From Chara braunii (taxonomy: Eukaryota > Streptophyta > Charophyceae > Charales > Characeae), in the NCBI GenBank assembly GCA_003427395.1, contig BFEA01000377.1, positions 186,185 to 210,175 on the forward strand: a stretch of DNA of 23,991 nucleotides, in the 5' to 3' direction. The translations under genes were made by a program, and so were the position numbers. Position 1 is the stretch's first letter. Every line of letters begins with the position of its first letter. Positions 8,043 through 18,964 of this stretch are shown piece after piece. Below the pieces are notes generated by a model. The model did not search any database. It had not been told where the DNA came from and saw nothing but the letters and a program-made list of their open reading frames with translations.

Positions 8043-8528
8043 GGATGGATCTTCGAATCCGTCAATATAACGTGTGACCGATTATGTACACAGGAAGGCC
8101 CTTCGAATATTCTCCCAATGAAGGGGGGGGAATATTCATTTGACCACCTTCAATCTGACCCTTACTTTCCTGTCTCTCGTATGGCGCCTGGTGCCTGTTT
8201 TGCTGTTACCACAATCTTGTGCTCCTCTATCGTGGTCCTCCCGACCCTTCTGGGCAGCCTCCTCGTCTACCATCTGCACTTCGGTCCCCGGTGGAGGGGG
8301 GGGCGCTTCCAGGGGCTCAGGAGCAAACTGTTGCACTCCCAAAAAGAGAGATCGCAGGGCCTCCCCCGGTACGGAGATATGGGGGGAGTGCTGGGGTATG
8401 TGTGTTGTCTGAAGTGGGTTGCTCCTTAGCATGTTTTGCAGGACCCGGGCCATTTCGATTGACGACTGTGGGCCTGCTGGTAGGCCTATGACCAGGCCTG
8501 ATGCCAAACTATGCGAGACCAGAGGGAG
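8043..8528 (-). pseudogene. LINE ORF1, N-terminal part with two in-frame stops
   Basis: In the same frame as 6732-8042 the sequence reads as protein up to the junction with the second LINE copy. It includes PGEALRSLFLGVQQF, a run of five prolines, an acidic segment and a basic tail (RRHTRDRKVRVRLK). Two in-frame stops interrupt it: TGA at 8136-8138 and TAA at 8082-8084. Between and after them the frame still looks like protein (FPPLHWENIRRAFLCT, FEDPSMIEW). Single C-to-T or G-to-A changes would explain both. The ORF1 start and any 5' UTR are not present, so this copy is 5'-truncated or cut at 8528. Confidence 0.65.
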
Positions 8529-9425
8529 GCAGGCCTTCTTCAATGTTTCTAACGTGGGCCAACCTCGGCCGAAGCTCCTGTGCTGTGAACCATGACTTAG
8601 TTTGGTTGTTCCATAAGTCCCTGACTGAATACATTCCTTTCTTTGCCTAGGGAAGCCACCTCGATCGGTTGTGCAGGGAGAAGGGGTTGCCATTGCCGTT
8701 CTTAATATACTGGTTGCCGAACAACGGCTGTCTCCATATCTCCTCCCATCTCAGGGGCGTCGGTTTCTGAGATGGGCCCCGTTCTCTCCATAGCTTCAGA
8801 AATGAAACCCACAGAGGATCGGTCCTGAGATCCCATTTGGCTGTGTCTGTGGGAGAGTTGTTGTGCTGGACGCGAGGGGGGGCTGGGAGAGACCAATAAT
8901 TGTTAGTCAACCATTGGAACGGGTGCACTTGGTTGTTGGTTTCAGTTTGTGGGGCCAAGGCGGAGATTTGAATGCGTGCATATGGCTCCCATGGGATGTC
9001 GTTGCCCATTAGCATGCGAACGAGAAACTTAAAAATCAATGCCTTAGTTTCATTTTCAGGGTCAATTATTCCAAGCCCACCTTTTGATCGTGGCTGTATT
9101 ACGACATCCCATGCCACTCTTTTCATGCATTCTGTTAGTTCGTGGTCTTCGCGCCAGAGGTATCCTGCATCTGCTCGTCTCAATCTTGTGAGCTGTCCAC
9201 GATTCAGCTGCTAGACAGCCACTTTATACCAGATCGCTGCAAATATAGAGTTGTTTAATGCAAGCGCCCTGCCCACCAATGATGTATGGGTTGTTTCCCA
9301 TGTCCCCATTCGTCGGATCGTCGTTTGTACCAGTTTGTCACCGCGGTCCCGGGGTGGGCCCAACGCTGTAAGATCAACTCCCAAGACTGTGATAGCGGCG
9401 TCCTTGGGCTTCCAATCGACTCGCG
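8529..9425 (-). pseudogene. Second LINE copy, 3' part (end of RT and connection region)
   Basis: This segment matches ORF2 residues about 834 to 1087 of the first copy and continues beyond its stop through LPWAKKGMYSVRDLWNNQTK-SWFTAQELRP to AHVRNIEEGL, where it ends at 8529 against the ORF1 of the first copy. It contains the uninterrupted retroposon target site at 8584-8598. Two nonsense changes are visible: TAG at 9211-9213 and TAG at 8647-8649, both at positions that read TGG in the first copy. Amino-acid identity to the first copy is about 97 percent by eye over the last 178 residues. There is no A-tail at 8529, so its true 3' end is missing. Confidence 0.88.
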
Positions 9426-10166
9426 AAAGCCGCTTTTGGAACGGAAACACTCTATCTGGTGAGCATGTATGCACCTAACGAAGCAGTCCACATAATGACA
9501 TTTTTTGCCTCTCTCCAACAGCTGCTTGCCAGGGACGCCCCTGTAATAATGATGTGCGATTTCAACACAACACCTGATCCTTTCATGGACAGACGATCCT
9601 CCACACAGAATCAGCAACAACACTACACACAAAACGGTCCGGATGTGGCAGCCTTGGGGCAGCTCATTGCCGACCTCGACCTCATAGACTCGTATCGTCA
9701 ACTGCACCTGACTAAAAGAGCCTACACATGTGTTAGAGTCACGGGAGCCAGCGGTGTAGCAAACTCAAGGATAGATCTGGGTCTTATATCGGATGAGCTG
9801 GGAGGTCTCCTTACGGTGGCGGACATTTGCACGATATCGCCCTGTAAGTCCTTTGACCATAGGATGGCGGTACTTGGCCTATCCTTTCACTCGCACATTG
9901 CCAAAGGACCGGGATACTTTAGGTTCAACTCCACCCTCCTCACCCACCCCTCCTTTCAAAACGTGGTCAAGGACTTTTGGGCACACTGGTCTGCCTCAAA
10001 ACCACTGGTCGGTAATTTGGTTGATCGGTTCAATAAAGGAGTGGCGTAGCTACGGGAGAGAGTCAAAAAATACTCTATTACTAATAGCTGCTCTGGATAA
10101 CGTCCTGGCGTATGTAGAAGAATGGGACAACCAACTTATGGATAATCCTCTAGATACGAATACCTT
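9426..10166 (+). pseudogene. Second LINE copy, endonuclease part in inverted orientation
   Basis: On the plus strand this encodes ORF2 residues about 153-404: ETLYLVSMYAPNE, then CDFNTT in place of GDFNTT, NSRIDLGLISDE, and SFDHRMAVLG, ending near EEWDNQLMDNPLDTNTF. It is opposite in orientation to the 3' part at 8529-9425 of the same family. A CAG-to-TAG change gives a stop at 10047-10049, and a short deletion lies near 10080. Residues 1-152 and 405-833 are absent. The 5'-most end of the inverted piece meets the 3' piece at 9425/9426, the order expected from twin priming. Identity to the first copy is about 90 percent at protein level. Confidence 0.88.
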
Positions 10167-10820
10167 CCCTGAACATCATAGCTGCTTATTTGCCAAAACA
10201 CCCAATTGTAGCCCCTGCCAGCTGCGTGGGCCACTCTCAGGGTAGGGAATTTGACAGCTAGACCCCACGACTACTAAGTGACCTGAGCGGGTAGCCTACA
10301 TGACAAGGTTAGATAGGTGGGGCCTGTTTCTCATTCTATATGTTGTCGAGCTCCAAATCCCGTTGGGGTTGCAAGTGATTCTCAACCCTTATTGGAACTC
10401 CGTCATTACTATGGCTCTACCCCCTATCAGGAATTGCAGACTGTCATTCTTGACTCTCCCCTCCCCAGAGACCTGACAGGCTCTATCAATTCCCACTTTG
10501 TGCAGCCCCCCCTTGTATAATTATCTGGTTCTGGCAGACTCGGTCTGTGTTGTGAGTGTTGTTGATCTGCCGGTGATGTATCTGATTGGTACTCAGGGCA
10601 CTTTATTCCTATGGGTGCTTGTCCCATTATCCCTTCCTCTCATAACCCAGTTTCTTTCTTTCTGACCTACATTAGAGCCTGCTGCCATCTGCAGTTCCAA
10701 CAAGTTCTGTTTGGGTCTCGTCAACTCTCGTGCGTGTCTCTTCCCTGATCTGCTCCTTGTCTTCCACTGTTTGGAAGGTTGTGCCGTATAGGACGCTTGC
10801 CCCCGCTGCTGCTTGAATAC
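10167..10820. other. No gene recognised
   Basis: About 650 bp without a supportable ORF, RNA or repeat. It lies between the inverted LINE segment and the C-rich tail of the next LINE fragment, so it could be the distal 3' UTR or flank of that fragment. No A-tail is visible. Confidence 0.4.
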
Positions 10821-11360
10821 GTCATTGCCTGGCCAGGGCTTGTATGCTGTATCTGCACAGGGGTGATCTTAAGGAGGTAGGAAAGAAGTGGGGGCGGGTG
10901 ACTCGGGTAATGTTGGGAGTTGGGGGGGAGGTGGGGGTGTCACAGGCAGAGGCTCTTCTGGCATTGGGAGTGTGGGGGTGGCGTTGGTCGTTGTGTTGGG
11001 TGTGCACAATGGTGGTGGGGATGAGGGGAAGGGGGGCAAAGTGTTTGTGGTGGGGTCCCCTCCAGCAAAGGGTGTGGAGCTGATGGTGATGGTTGTGAAG
11101 GGGGACGTGGAGTTTGTGGCGGAGATCCCTCCGATAGCGGTGGGGGTGTCGGCGGGGGCAAGGGGGTACACAGGGGAGGGGTGTCCGAAAGCGGTGGGTT
11201 TGGGTGTTATGTTGTGTGACCGGGGTTCCCCATCTGATCAGGATGGACACAGTGAAGTGAGGAGACTACCAGAACTAGCTGTCTTGGTGATTGTCGGTGG
11301 AATGCAGGTAGCGTTTTCCAATGTCATCTGCATTTCTCCTTCCACCAGGGTTTCCATATG
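10821..11360 (-). other. C-rich 3' UTR-like tail of the divergent LINE fragment
   Basis: In LINE sense (minus) this follows the last ORF2 homology and is strongly C-rich: the plus strand is full of GGGGG and GGTGG blocks from 10890 to 11170. All three minus frames give long Pro/Thr-rich translations, as expected of low-complexity C-rich DNA rather than protein. The matching C/T-rich stretch at 1213-1265 follows the other LINE, so I read both as 3' UTR. Confidence 0.45.
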
Positions 11361-12185
11361 AGGCTTCAGTCCCCATCTATCTTTTGGGCTGGATCAAGCC
11401 ACTCCTGTCGAAGGTGTTGACGGATTCAGCAATTTTGGTTTGATCAATAGTGGATGTGAGTTTATCTTTGAGGTTTCTCCAAGCCTTTTGAATGTTGATC
11501 CTAATTGTTTCAACAATATGTTGTATGGCTTGGATGTAGCCAAAGGTATGTTATTTCCTCTCGTGGGAACAACGAGTCCGCCATACTACCATTAACACAT
11601 CCAACCTTGTGAATTTAAAGAGGTTGGATTGGAAGAGTGACCATACAGCCCTGGAGGATGGGGATTGGTCCAACAGAAGTACAACCGGTTCCCAAGGCAG
11701 GTCAATATTTGTGAGGTACTTCCATGCTGCTGCCCACCAACGCCAAATCTGGTTTGCCATTGGACAATCCAACAGGTAGTGTTCGAGGTTTGCTATCTGT
11801 TTTTGGGATGATGCGCCGCAGTAGGAACACAGGGGCGACAATATGCCTTTTTGTTCAAGACGGGACCTTGAGACCACCCAATCTAGGGTTGGCAAACAAC
11901 AGTATATGATCTGCCATTGGAGTGCTCGTTGTGATGTGGGCATGAGTCTGGAATAGTGGGGTCATATGAAGTTTTGTAGATCCTCTTTTTTTAGTATAGA
12001 GTCACAATGCCACCTGTCTTTTATGATGGAAGTTGTGTCGGTTGTCTTATGGATCTTCCTATAGCAATCTTTGACCGTGTATTTCCATACTGGCAGCGGC
12101 TTAGCGCCACCCCATTTCCACTCTTCGGAGTTGAATGGAAGTGAACAAATTGGGGTAGCGGCCTCATAGGCCCACCAATCAAGGT
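11361..12185 (-). pseudogene. Divergent LINE ORF2 C-terminal fragment with zf-RVT
   Basis: The frame (12185 to 11551) shows WAYEAATPICSLPFNSEEW and WKYTVKDCYRK, then a stop (11962-11964), then ALQWQIIYCCLPT, CSYC near 11820, LEHYLLDCPM and RWWAAAWKYL. This is collinear with 1350-2548 but clearly diverged, so it belongs to a different subfamily. After a second stop (11551-11553, where the relative has Q) the homology continues with HTFGYIQA to about 11390. Both stops could arise by single substitutions, CAA to TAA in the second case. Only the connection and zinc-knuckle region survives; endonuclease and RT are absent. Its 5' side abuts a protease-like scrap at about 12185. Confidence 0.82.
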
Positions 12186-12287
12186 GACACAACTTGCTCC
12201 GGTGTCGACCAGCATCCTTCTGGCCTCGTCGTACCTCAGGTCACTGAAAGTGATGGCAACGTGTTCTGAACCTAGCGCCTACTCACT
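12180..12287 (-). pseudogene. Retropepsin-like aspartic protease fragment
   Basis: The minus strand encodes EHVAITFSDLRYDEARRM, then LVDTGASCVTLIGG, with DTGAS at 12192-12206. D-T-G-A-S within a hydrophobic strand is the active-site signature of retroviral-type proteases in LTR retrotransposons. About 30 codons upstream of the motif are open before a TAG; downstream the frame merges into the LINE fragment. No flap region, RT or LTR is seen, so this is a relic left at an insertion boundary. A chance match cannot be excluded, but the residues leading into the motif look coding. Confidence 0.5.
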
Positions 12288-12668
12288 GCTGCTCAGACAT
12301 GAAACCTACTGAGCCCACAATTGGATTTCCCGGATCCCTTCCCCCCCCTACGCCCTTTCTATAGGCCCCCCCTGTCACGGATGCATATGAATACCAGATG
12401 GAGGCAAGGGATCACCGAAGAACCCCCTGAATCCAGGATGCCAAAGGACCTGGACCAGTTTTATAGATAGATTTGGCGACCCGAAGGCGGGCTGAAGAGG
12501 TAGTACTCTCCCTAGCCAGCATTAGGGGGTTTGGGTCCACTTCTAGCATCTCATTAGTTTGCAGCCACATGTATTTGCTGAAAAACGCAGATCATATATT
12601 TCATTCATACTCAGTCACAACCAGTCATATCCAGTATCTACTGGAGCTATAATGTATCATGATGAGAT
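12288..12668. other. No gene recognised
   Basis: Nothing supportable was seen here on either strand. Several poly(C) runs of six to eight occur at 12330-12375. Confidence 0.4.
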
Positions 12669-12716
12669 GCTGGACCCGGTTTCCATAAGGAGCAACCCCC
12701 CACCAATAGCTAGAGC
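12669..12716 (+). repeat. Dispersed hairpin retroposon family, copy R3 (opposite orientation)
   Basis: Reads GCTGGACCCGGTTTCC, then CCCCCCACCAATAGCTAGAG, the reverse complement of the core in copies R1, R4 and R6. The inner stem (TCC/GGA) remains but the outer pairs are lost. No A-tail is adjacent. The copy is diverged and probably old. Confidence 0.6.
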
Positions 12717-12808
12717 CTTTGCACTGAGGGCCACTTAACGATGATGCTTTTATCACCCCATTAAGTGGTGTCCCCAACAACGTTAGAGAAAAACAAAAAC
12801 AGTATCAT

Positions 12809-12887
12809 CTCAGCTGACGTCCATAACTCTTTTACGATGCCTATCAGGGTTGAGACCCTCAAGTTACACAATACGTTCAAGAGCCAC
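12809..12887 (+). repeat. Diverged dispersed repeat, copy 1
   Basis: Aligns with 15952-16034: both contain CTCAGCYGACRTCC, then ATGCCTAYCAGGGTTGA, ACCCTC, AGTTAC and GTTCAAGAG. The two differ by substitutions and a small indel. In both, an ATG opens a short frame, but the indel shifts it, so coding is not supported. Family unknown. Confidence 0.55.
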
Positions 12888-12965
12888 AGACGATGTTGGG
12901 GCGAGTTGTGCCACCCTGTGATGCCTAAACCTCACGCCCAACGCGACTTCCTGTTTTCAGAGTGA

Positions 12966-15498
<2,533 letters not shown>

Positions 15499-15610
15499 GG
15501 TTGCTAGAGGTGCTGGTAGGAGCAGGCACTGATAGCAGCCCAGTGGAGGCTCCATCTATTGGTGGGGAGCGTCACCTGCTGGAAAACAGGTCCAGCGTCC
15601 CTGATACAGA
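15499..15610 (-). repeat. Dispersed hairpin retroposon family, copy R4
   Basis: Best second full-length copy. GGTTGCTAGAGGTGCTG at the left matches R1, then TCCATCTATTGGTGGGGAGC, CACCTGCTGGA, and the hairpin GCTGGA (15578-15583) with TCCAGC (15591-15596). A T-rich stretch (15470-15485) lies to the left, in keeping with a decayed A-tail for a minus-strand element. Confidence 0.7.
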
Positions 15611-16238
15611 AATAGCTGAGACTGACTTGAATTGTAATGCACAGAGTGAGTGCCTCTTCAGCCTGAAACAGGCCACCTGAGAAAAAACTATTGACTACTG
15701 GAAAGCCCCTGGCCTTGGAATGTTGCCTTTTCTCGGGAACTGTCTACTCTCTGGACTGTCTAATCTCCCTGTCCGTACCCGGGCATGAGGCCTGGTAGAG
15801 AGATCTGGGAAGGTGGCCCGTGTCACCAGGGGTGGGGGGCACGTATGTGGTGGGAAAAGTGGGCCCATTGCCCAAGGCTCAAATTACTGGGTGGCCGGTT
15901 CGGACATACCCAATACAAAGAAGTCTGTGGTTGAATTCTAGTCAGTCCCGTCTCAGCCGACATCCCATGGCTCTATTACTATGCCTACCAGGGTTGACAC
16001 CCTCCAGTTACTCAATCAATATGTTCAAGAGGCATGGACTCTGAAAAACTCTGGATACCAGTCATAACAGAAGTCCAATAATCAGCAATCATGACATATC
16101 ATCTACAATAACATCCATAATGATGAACTGGAAATACCCTCTTGGCGGATCACCTGTGGAAACATCTTAGACGTTGACCTTTTTCCCTTAAAAAGGAATT
16201 AAAAAAAAGCCAAACATGAAATCAGTATATGTAATGAG
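15611..16238. other. No gene recognised; contains dispersed repeat copy 2
   Basis: No supportable ORF or RNA. The segment 15952-16034 is the partner of the repeat at 12809-12887. The rest shows no structure I can support. Confidence 0.4.
15952..16034 (+). repeat. Diverged dispersed repeat, copy 2
   Basis: Partner of 12809-12887. Here an ATG at 15981 opens MPTRVDTLQLLNQYVQEAW before a stop soon after. This looks protein-like, and could be the edge of a retroelement gag or another domesticated frame, but I cannot assign it. Confidence 0.5.
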
Positions 16239-16406
16239 GAGGAACTTCGGCGCAGTCACAAAAACAGTTTGAAAATGCACTGCAGGCAATCCCGTGCACA
16301 TATCACAACCCCATGTGACCCCACCGGATATACGTTCACCATCACCGGCCCTTTTGCCTCAACAAGTGCATTTTCAAACTCGAACCCTGACTGCACCGTA
16401 GTTCTC
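16239..16406. mobile_element. Small foldback (MITE-like) element
   Basis: The ends are inverted repeats. The core arms are AGTTTGAAAATGCAC near 16268 and GTGCATTTTCAAACT near 16367, and outer arms share GAACT.CGG.GCAGTCA. ATATGTAA occurs at 16227-16234 and 16407-16414. This 8-bp direct repeat would suit a hAT-type target duplication, but it sits four bases outside the left arm, so that link is weak. There is no coding capacity. Confidence 0.45.
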
Positions 16407-17450
16407 ATATGTAAGGGGTAAGTACATTCATGTCACCTTTGAGTATCGAATGGGCAAAAAAAACACGCGTCGGCAAAGAAAACCACCCCAAGTTCGAAAA
16501 GGCAACGGAAGTACCGACTGCCATGGTGTCAGACCGGGTGTCATATTTACAGGGGTCGGCTGTGGTGTCAGAGGGGAAAACAAAAAGAAAAGAAAATGCC
16601 CAATACTTTTGGACCGCAACCGCTCATTTCGAGTTGACGCGAGACTCCCATCCTACCACCTCTCTCTTGACATATCTCCTGGCGCACCCCCACTTCTTTC
16701 TCTATCTTACTTCTACGCGAGGAACATCACTCTCTACTGGAGCAACCTGACCAGACAGCGGACACGGGCACTGAGGCTGAGTGGGTTTCCCCATTCAGCC
16801 TCAGTTGAGGCACTAGTGTACAAGCCTCGTTATACGGGTACCTCGGGAGCTAGGCGCGATTTTTCCAACTAGTCCCGTGAGCAGTGAGGGTACCCATAGG
16901 CAGTGTCTAATGGTCGACTAGCCAAGGTCTAACCCATGAGCCCCCCTTATTTCTACAACCAACCCGGCACAGCGTAGTTCATATATGTGGCTACTGTCAG
17001 TTGTTGATATAGTGGTGGTTGATATGTGAGCTTAGTATGATATCGTAGTCTATATGGATGTATGTGGTTGCTAATGAGCCTTGCTTGTGTCTGTTCACTA
17101 GGGAGAATCGCCCAGTGGCAGTGGAGGAGACCTCTACCCTCATCAACTACCCCCAACCAACCGCCAAGACCCACCTCCCCAGAATGGGTCCTAGCCCTTG
17201 GGAGCAGGACAGACCTCTTGTTTCGACATTGGCTTCCCTACAAGGCACCCCTCCCTACCATAGGACTGCCACGGTATCACCATGCACCCAACCAACCCCT
17301 TGCCACTCCCCGGCCCAAGAGAGAGAGTAGCATCCCTCCTACATCAACTTTCGCATGGGAAAGGACTCCGTCTCCCCCAAATCCTTCCAGAGGATCATCC
17401 CTAGCTGATATGACGAACAGTGTACATAGACATGATGAATGAGCATAGTC
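16407..17450. other. No gene recognised
   Basis: Several short frames exist on both strands (the longest about 140 codons at 16450-16872), none with recognisable motifs. The segment 17110-17330 is C-rich on the plus strand. No tRNA, repeat-family or LINE homology is seen. Confidence 0.4.
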
Positions 17451-17513
17451 TGGAGTTGAACCCGGGACCTCCATCATAGAATATCAGAGCTCTACCCACT
17501 GAGCTATTGAGGT
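17451..17513 (-). pseudogene. tRNA-like sequence 1 (degenerate)
   Basis: The minus strand reads TAGCTCAGTGGGTAGAGC (D-arm/A-box-like) and then CCCGGGTTCAACTCC (T-loop/B-box-like) at tRNA spacing. The putative loop contains TTCTA, suggesting Arg(TCT), but the anticodon and T stems do not pair well. I take it as a tRNA pseudogene or SINE head. Confidence 0.45.
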
Positions 17514-17600
17514 ATTAGTCTGTATAGGCGCTATGCCAGGCTCGAGACAAGTACGTGGGGTGCAACCTACACCAACCAGTTGTGCTCGGGGAAACTGAGG

Positions 17601-17671
17601 GCTGACAAAGTCGAACCCGCAACCTGTCTGTTGCAACACCGGAGCTCCGCCCACTGAGCCACCACGTACTT
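17601..17671 (-). pseudogene. tRNA-like sequence 2 (degenerate)
   Basis: The minus strand has GGCTCAGTGGGCGGAGC followed by GCGGGTTCGACTT at tRNA spacing. The middle, TGTTGCAACA, is itself palindromic, and the anticodon stem is not canonical. The T stem is broken. Pseudogene or SINE head. Confidence 0.4.
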
Positions 17672-17728
17672 GCTTACCAACTGGCCGTCTCGAAGGTAAG
17701 GCGCCAAGTATGCCACAGGCACTTATCG

Positions 17729-17803
17729 TGGGGGCAATGGGAGTTGAACCCACGAACCCCTGAGTGCCACTTGAACGTCTTACCAACTGAGCTACACCCA
17801 GCT
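17729..17803 (-). pseudogene. tRNA-like sequence 3, same family as the SINE head at 19556
   Basis: The minus strand reads TAGCTCAGTTGGTAAGACG, CAAGTGGCACTCAGG and GTGGGTTCAACTCCCAT. The T-arm pairs well; the D and anticodon arms do not. It is clearly related to 19556-19625, sharing CAAGTGGCAYTCAGG, so both probably belong to one tRNA-derived SINE family rather than being independent tRNA genes. Confidence 0.55.
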
Positions 17804-17824
17804 GGCTGGCAGGAGTTTTTTTGG

Positions 17825-18210
17825 CCGTTAGCGTTTCAAAACATGCTGCGTCCGCCGGTATTTCTTTCTGTTGTTTTGCCTTAACACACAGTTGGCACTG
17901 CTAGTGGTGGTGATACAAGCCCCCAGCACTAGATACTTGTTACTCCATGTAAAGGAGTTATGGTTGCCTACCAGCTGGCCCCCTTTGCCTAGGGCATAGT
18001 GCTTGACCAGCACGCTGTCCTGTCGCACCATATGCACGAGGCCCACGGTTGATGGGTGATCCTTTTGGGCTATCCAGTCCCCTTCTTGGAGCGTGGGTCC
18101 TTTTTGGAGGATGCGATACCAGGCTATGGGGAGGGCGTCCATAATCTCGTGCAGTGACTTTTCTAGCTGGTGGCAATATCGCAACGCAGCTTTCCTCTAA
18201 GTTGTGTCGG
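17825..18210 (-). pseudogene. Third LINE relative: ORF2 connection-region fragment
   Basis: The minus strand encodes RKAALRYCHQLEKSLHEIMDALPIAWYRILQKGPTLQEGDW (quoted in parts: KSLHEIMDALPIAW, LQKGPTLQEGDW). This aligns with IEEGLHELQEAIPLAW and LRKGPTLMQGDW of the LINE at 1350-2548. A stop lies just upstream and the frame decays after about residue 90. The rest of ORF2 is absent on this side. The fragment is separated from its upstream part (18756-18862) by a minisatellite. Confidence 0.75.
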
Positions 18211-18229
18211 TGTCTTCCACTCCCGGTGT

Positions 18230-18755
18230 CCCACAGATCCACCACCCGTAGTATCCCTTGTTTCACCCACCCCTTCCATGGTGAATCCTGTGTCCCACAG
18301 ATCCACCACCTGTAGTACCCCTTGTTTTACCCACCCCTTCCATGGTGAATCCTCTGTCCCACAGATCCACCAACCGTATTACCCCTTGTTTCACCCACCC
18401 CTTCCATGGTGAATCCTTTGTCCCACAGATCCACCACCCATAGTACCCCTTGTTTCACCCGCCCCTTGTGTCCCACAGATCCACCATTCGTAGTACCCCT
18501 TGTTTCACCCACCCGTTCCATGGTGAATCCTTTGTCCCACAGATCCACCACCCGTAGCACCCCTTGTTTCCCACAGATCCACCATCCGTAGTACCCCTTG
18601 TTTCACCCACCTCTTCCAGGGTGAATCCTCTGTCCCACAGATCCACCACCTGCAGCACCACTTGTTTCACACACCCCTTCCATGGTGAAGTCTGTGTCCC
18701 ACAGATCCACCACCTGTAGTACCCCTTGTTTCACCCACCCCTTCCACGGTGAACC
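18230..18755. repeat. 64-bp minisatellite, about nine units
   Basis: Units begin with CCCACAGATCCACCA at 18230, 18294, 18358, 18422, 18472, 18536, 18570, 18634 and 18698. Spacing is 64 bp except for two shortened units (50 and 34 bp). Each full unit continues CCCCTTGTTTCACCCACC and TTCCATGGTGAATCC. Because 64 is not a multiple of three, a reading frame through the array changes every unit; one of the three minus frames carries a TGA per unit. Confidence 0.95.
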
Positions 18756-18862
18756 CGAACTGCACATAACTTCGGCTGTTGGAGTGGGTTATCCAGTGGT
18801 TGCCAAACAAGGGTTGTCTGGCAACCGCTTCCCATCCATCCGGTGTGGGTCGGTCTGGAAGT
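18756..18862 (-). pseudogene. Third LINE relative: upstream ORF2 fragment
   Basis: The minus strand encodes RPTPDGWEAVARQPLFGNHW, which aligns with KPTPLRWEEIWRQPLFGNQY of the first LINE (residues about 1050-1070). It continues as ITHSNSRSYVQF and then enters the minisatellite. The segment after the array (17825-18210) resumes about 25 codons further along ORF2. The array therefore sits inside the ORF2 region. Confidence 0.7.
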
Positions 18863-18964
18863 GGTAGCCTTCTCCAGGTCATCAGGAGACGGACGGGACA
18901 AGAAATCATCGTATTTGAGGAAAGGGTTGATCTTGCATACAAAAAAAAAGTAAAAAGGGCAGGT

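Noticed and set aside
10822-11250. 142-codon minus frame and overlapping Pro/Thr-rich frames
   Set aside because: C-rich DNA is open in all three minus frames. None resembles a domain, and the segment follows a LINE ORF2 end.
18327-18670. Overlapping minus frames with VVDLWD and GVGETRGTT repeats
   Set aside because: They are frames of a 64-bp minisatellite. The period is not a multiple of three, so no single repeated protein is encoded.
18230-18755. CRISPR array
   Set aside because: The repeats are contiguous 64-bp units without unique spacers, in a eukaryotic setting. The tRNA-Phe array was rejected for the same reason: its repeated units are tRNA genes.
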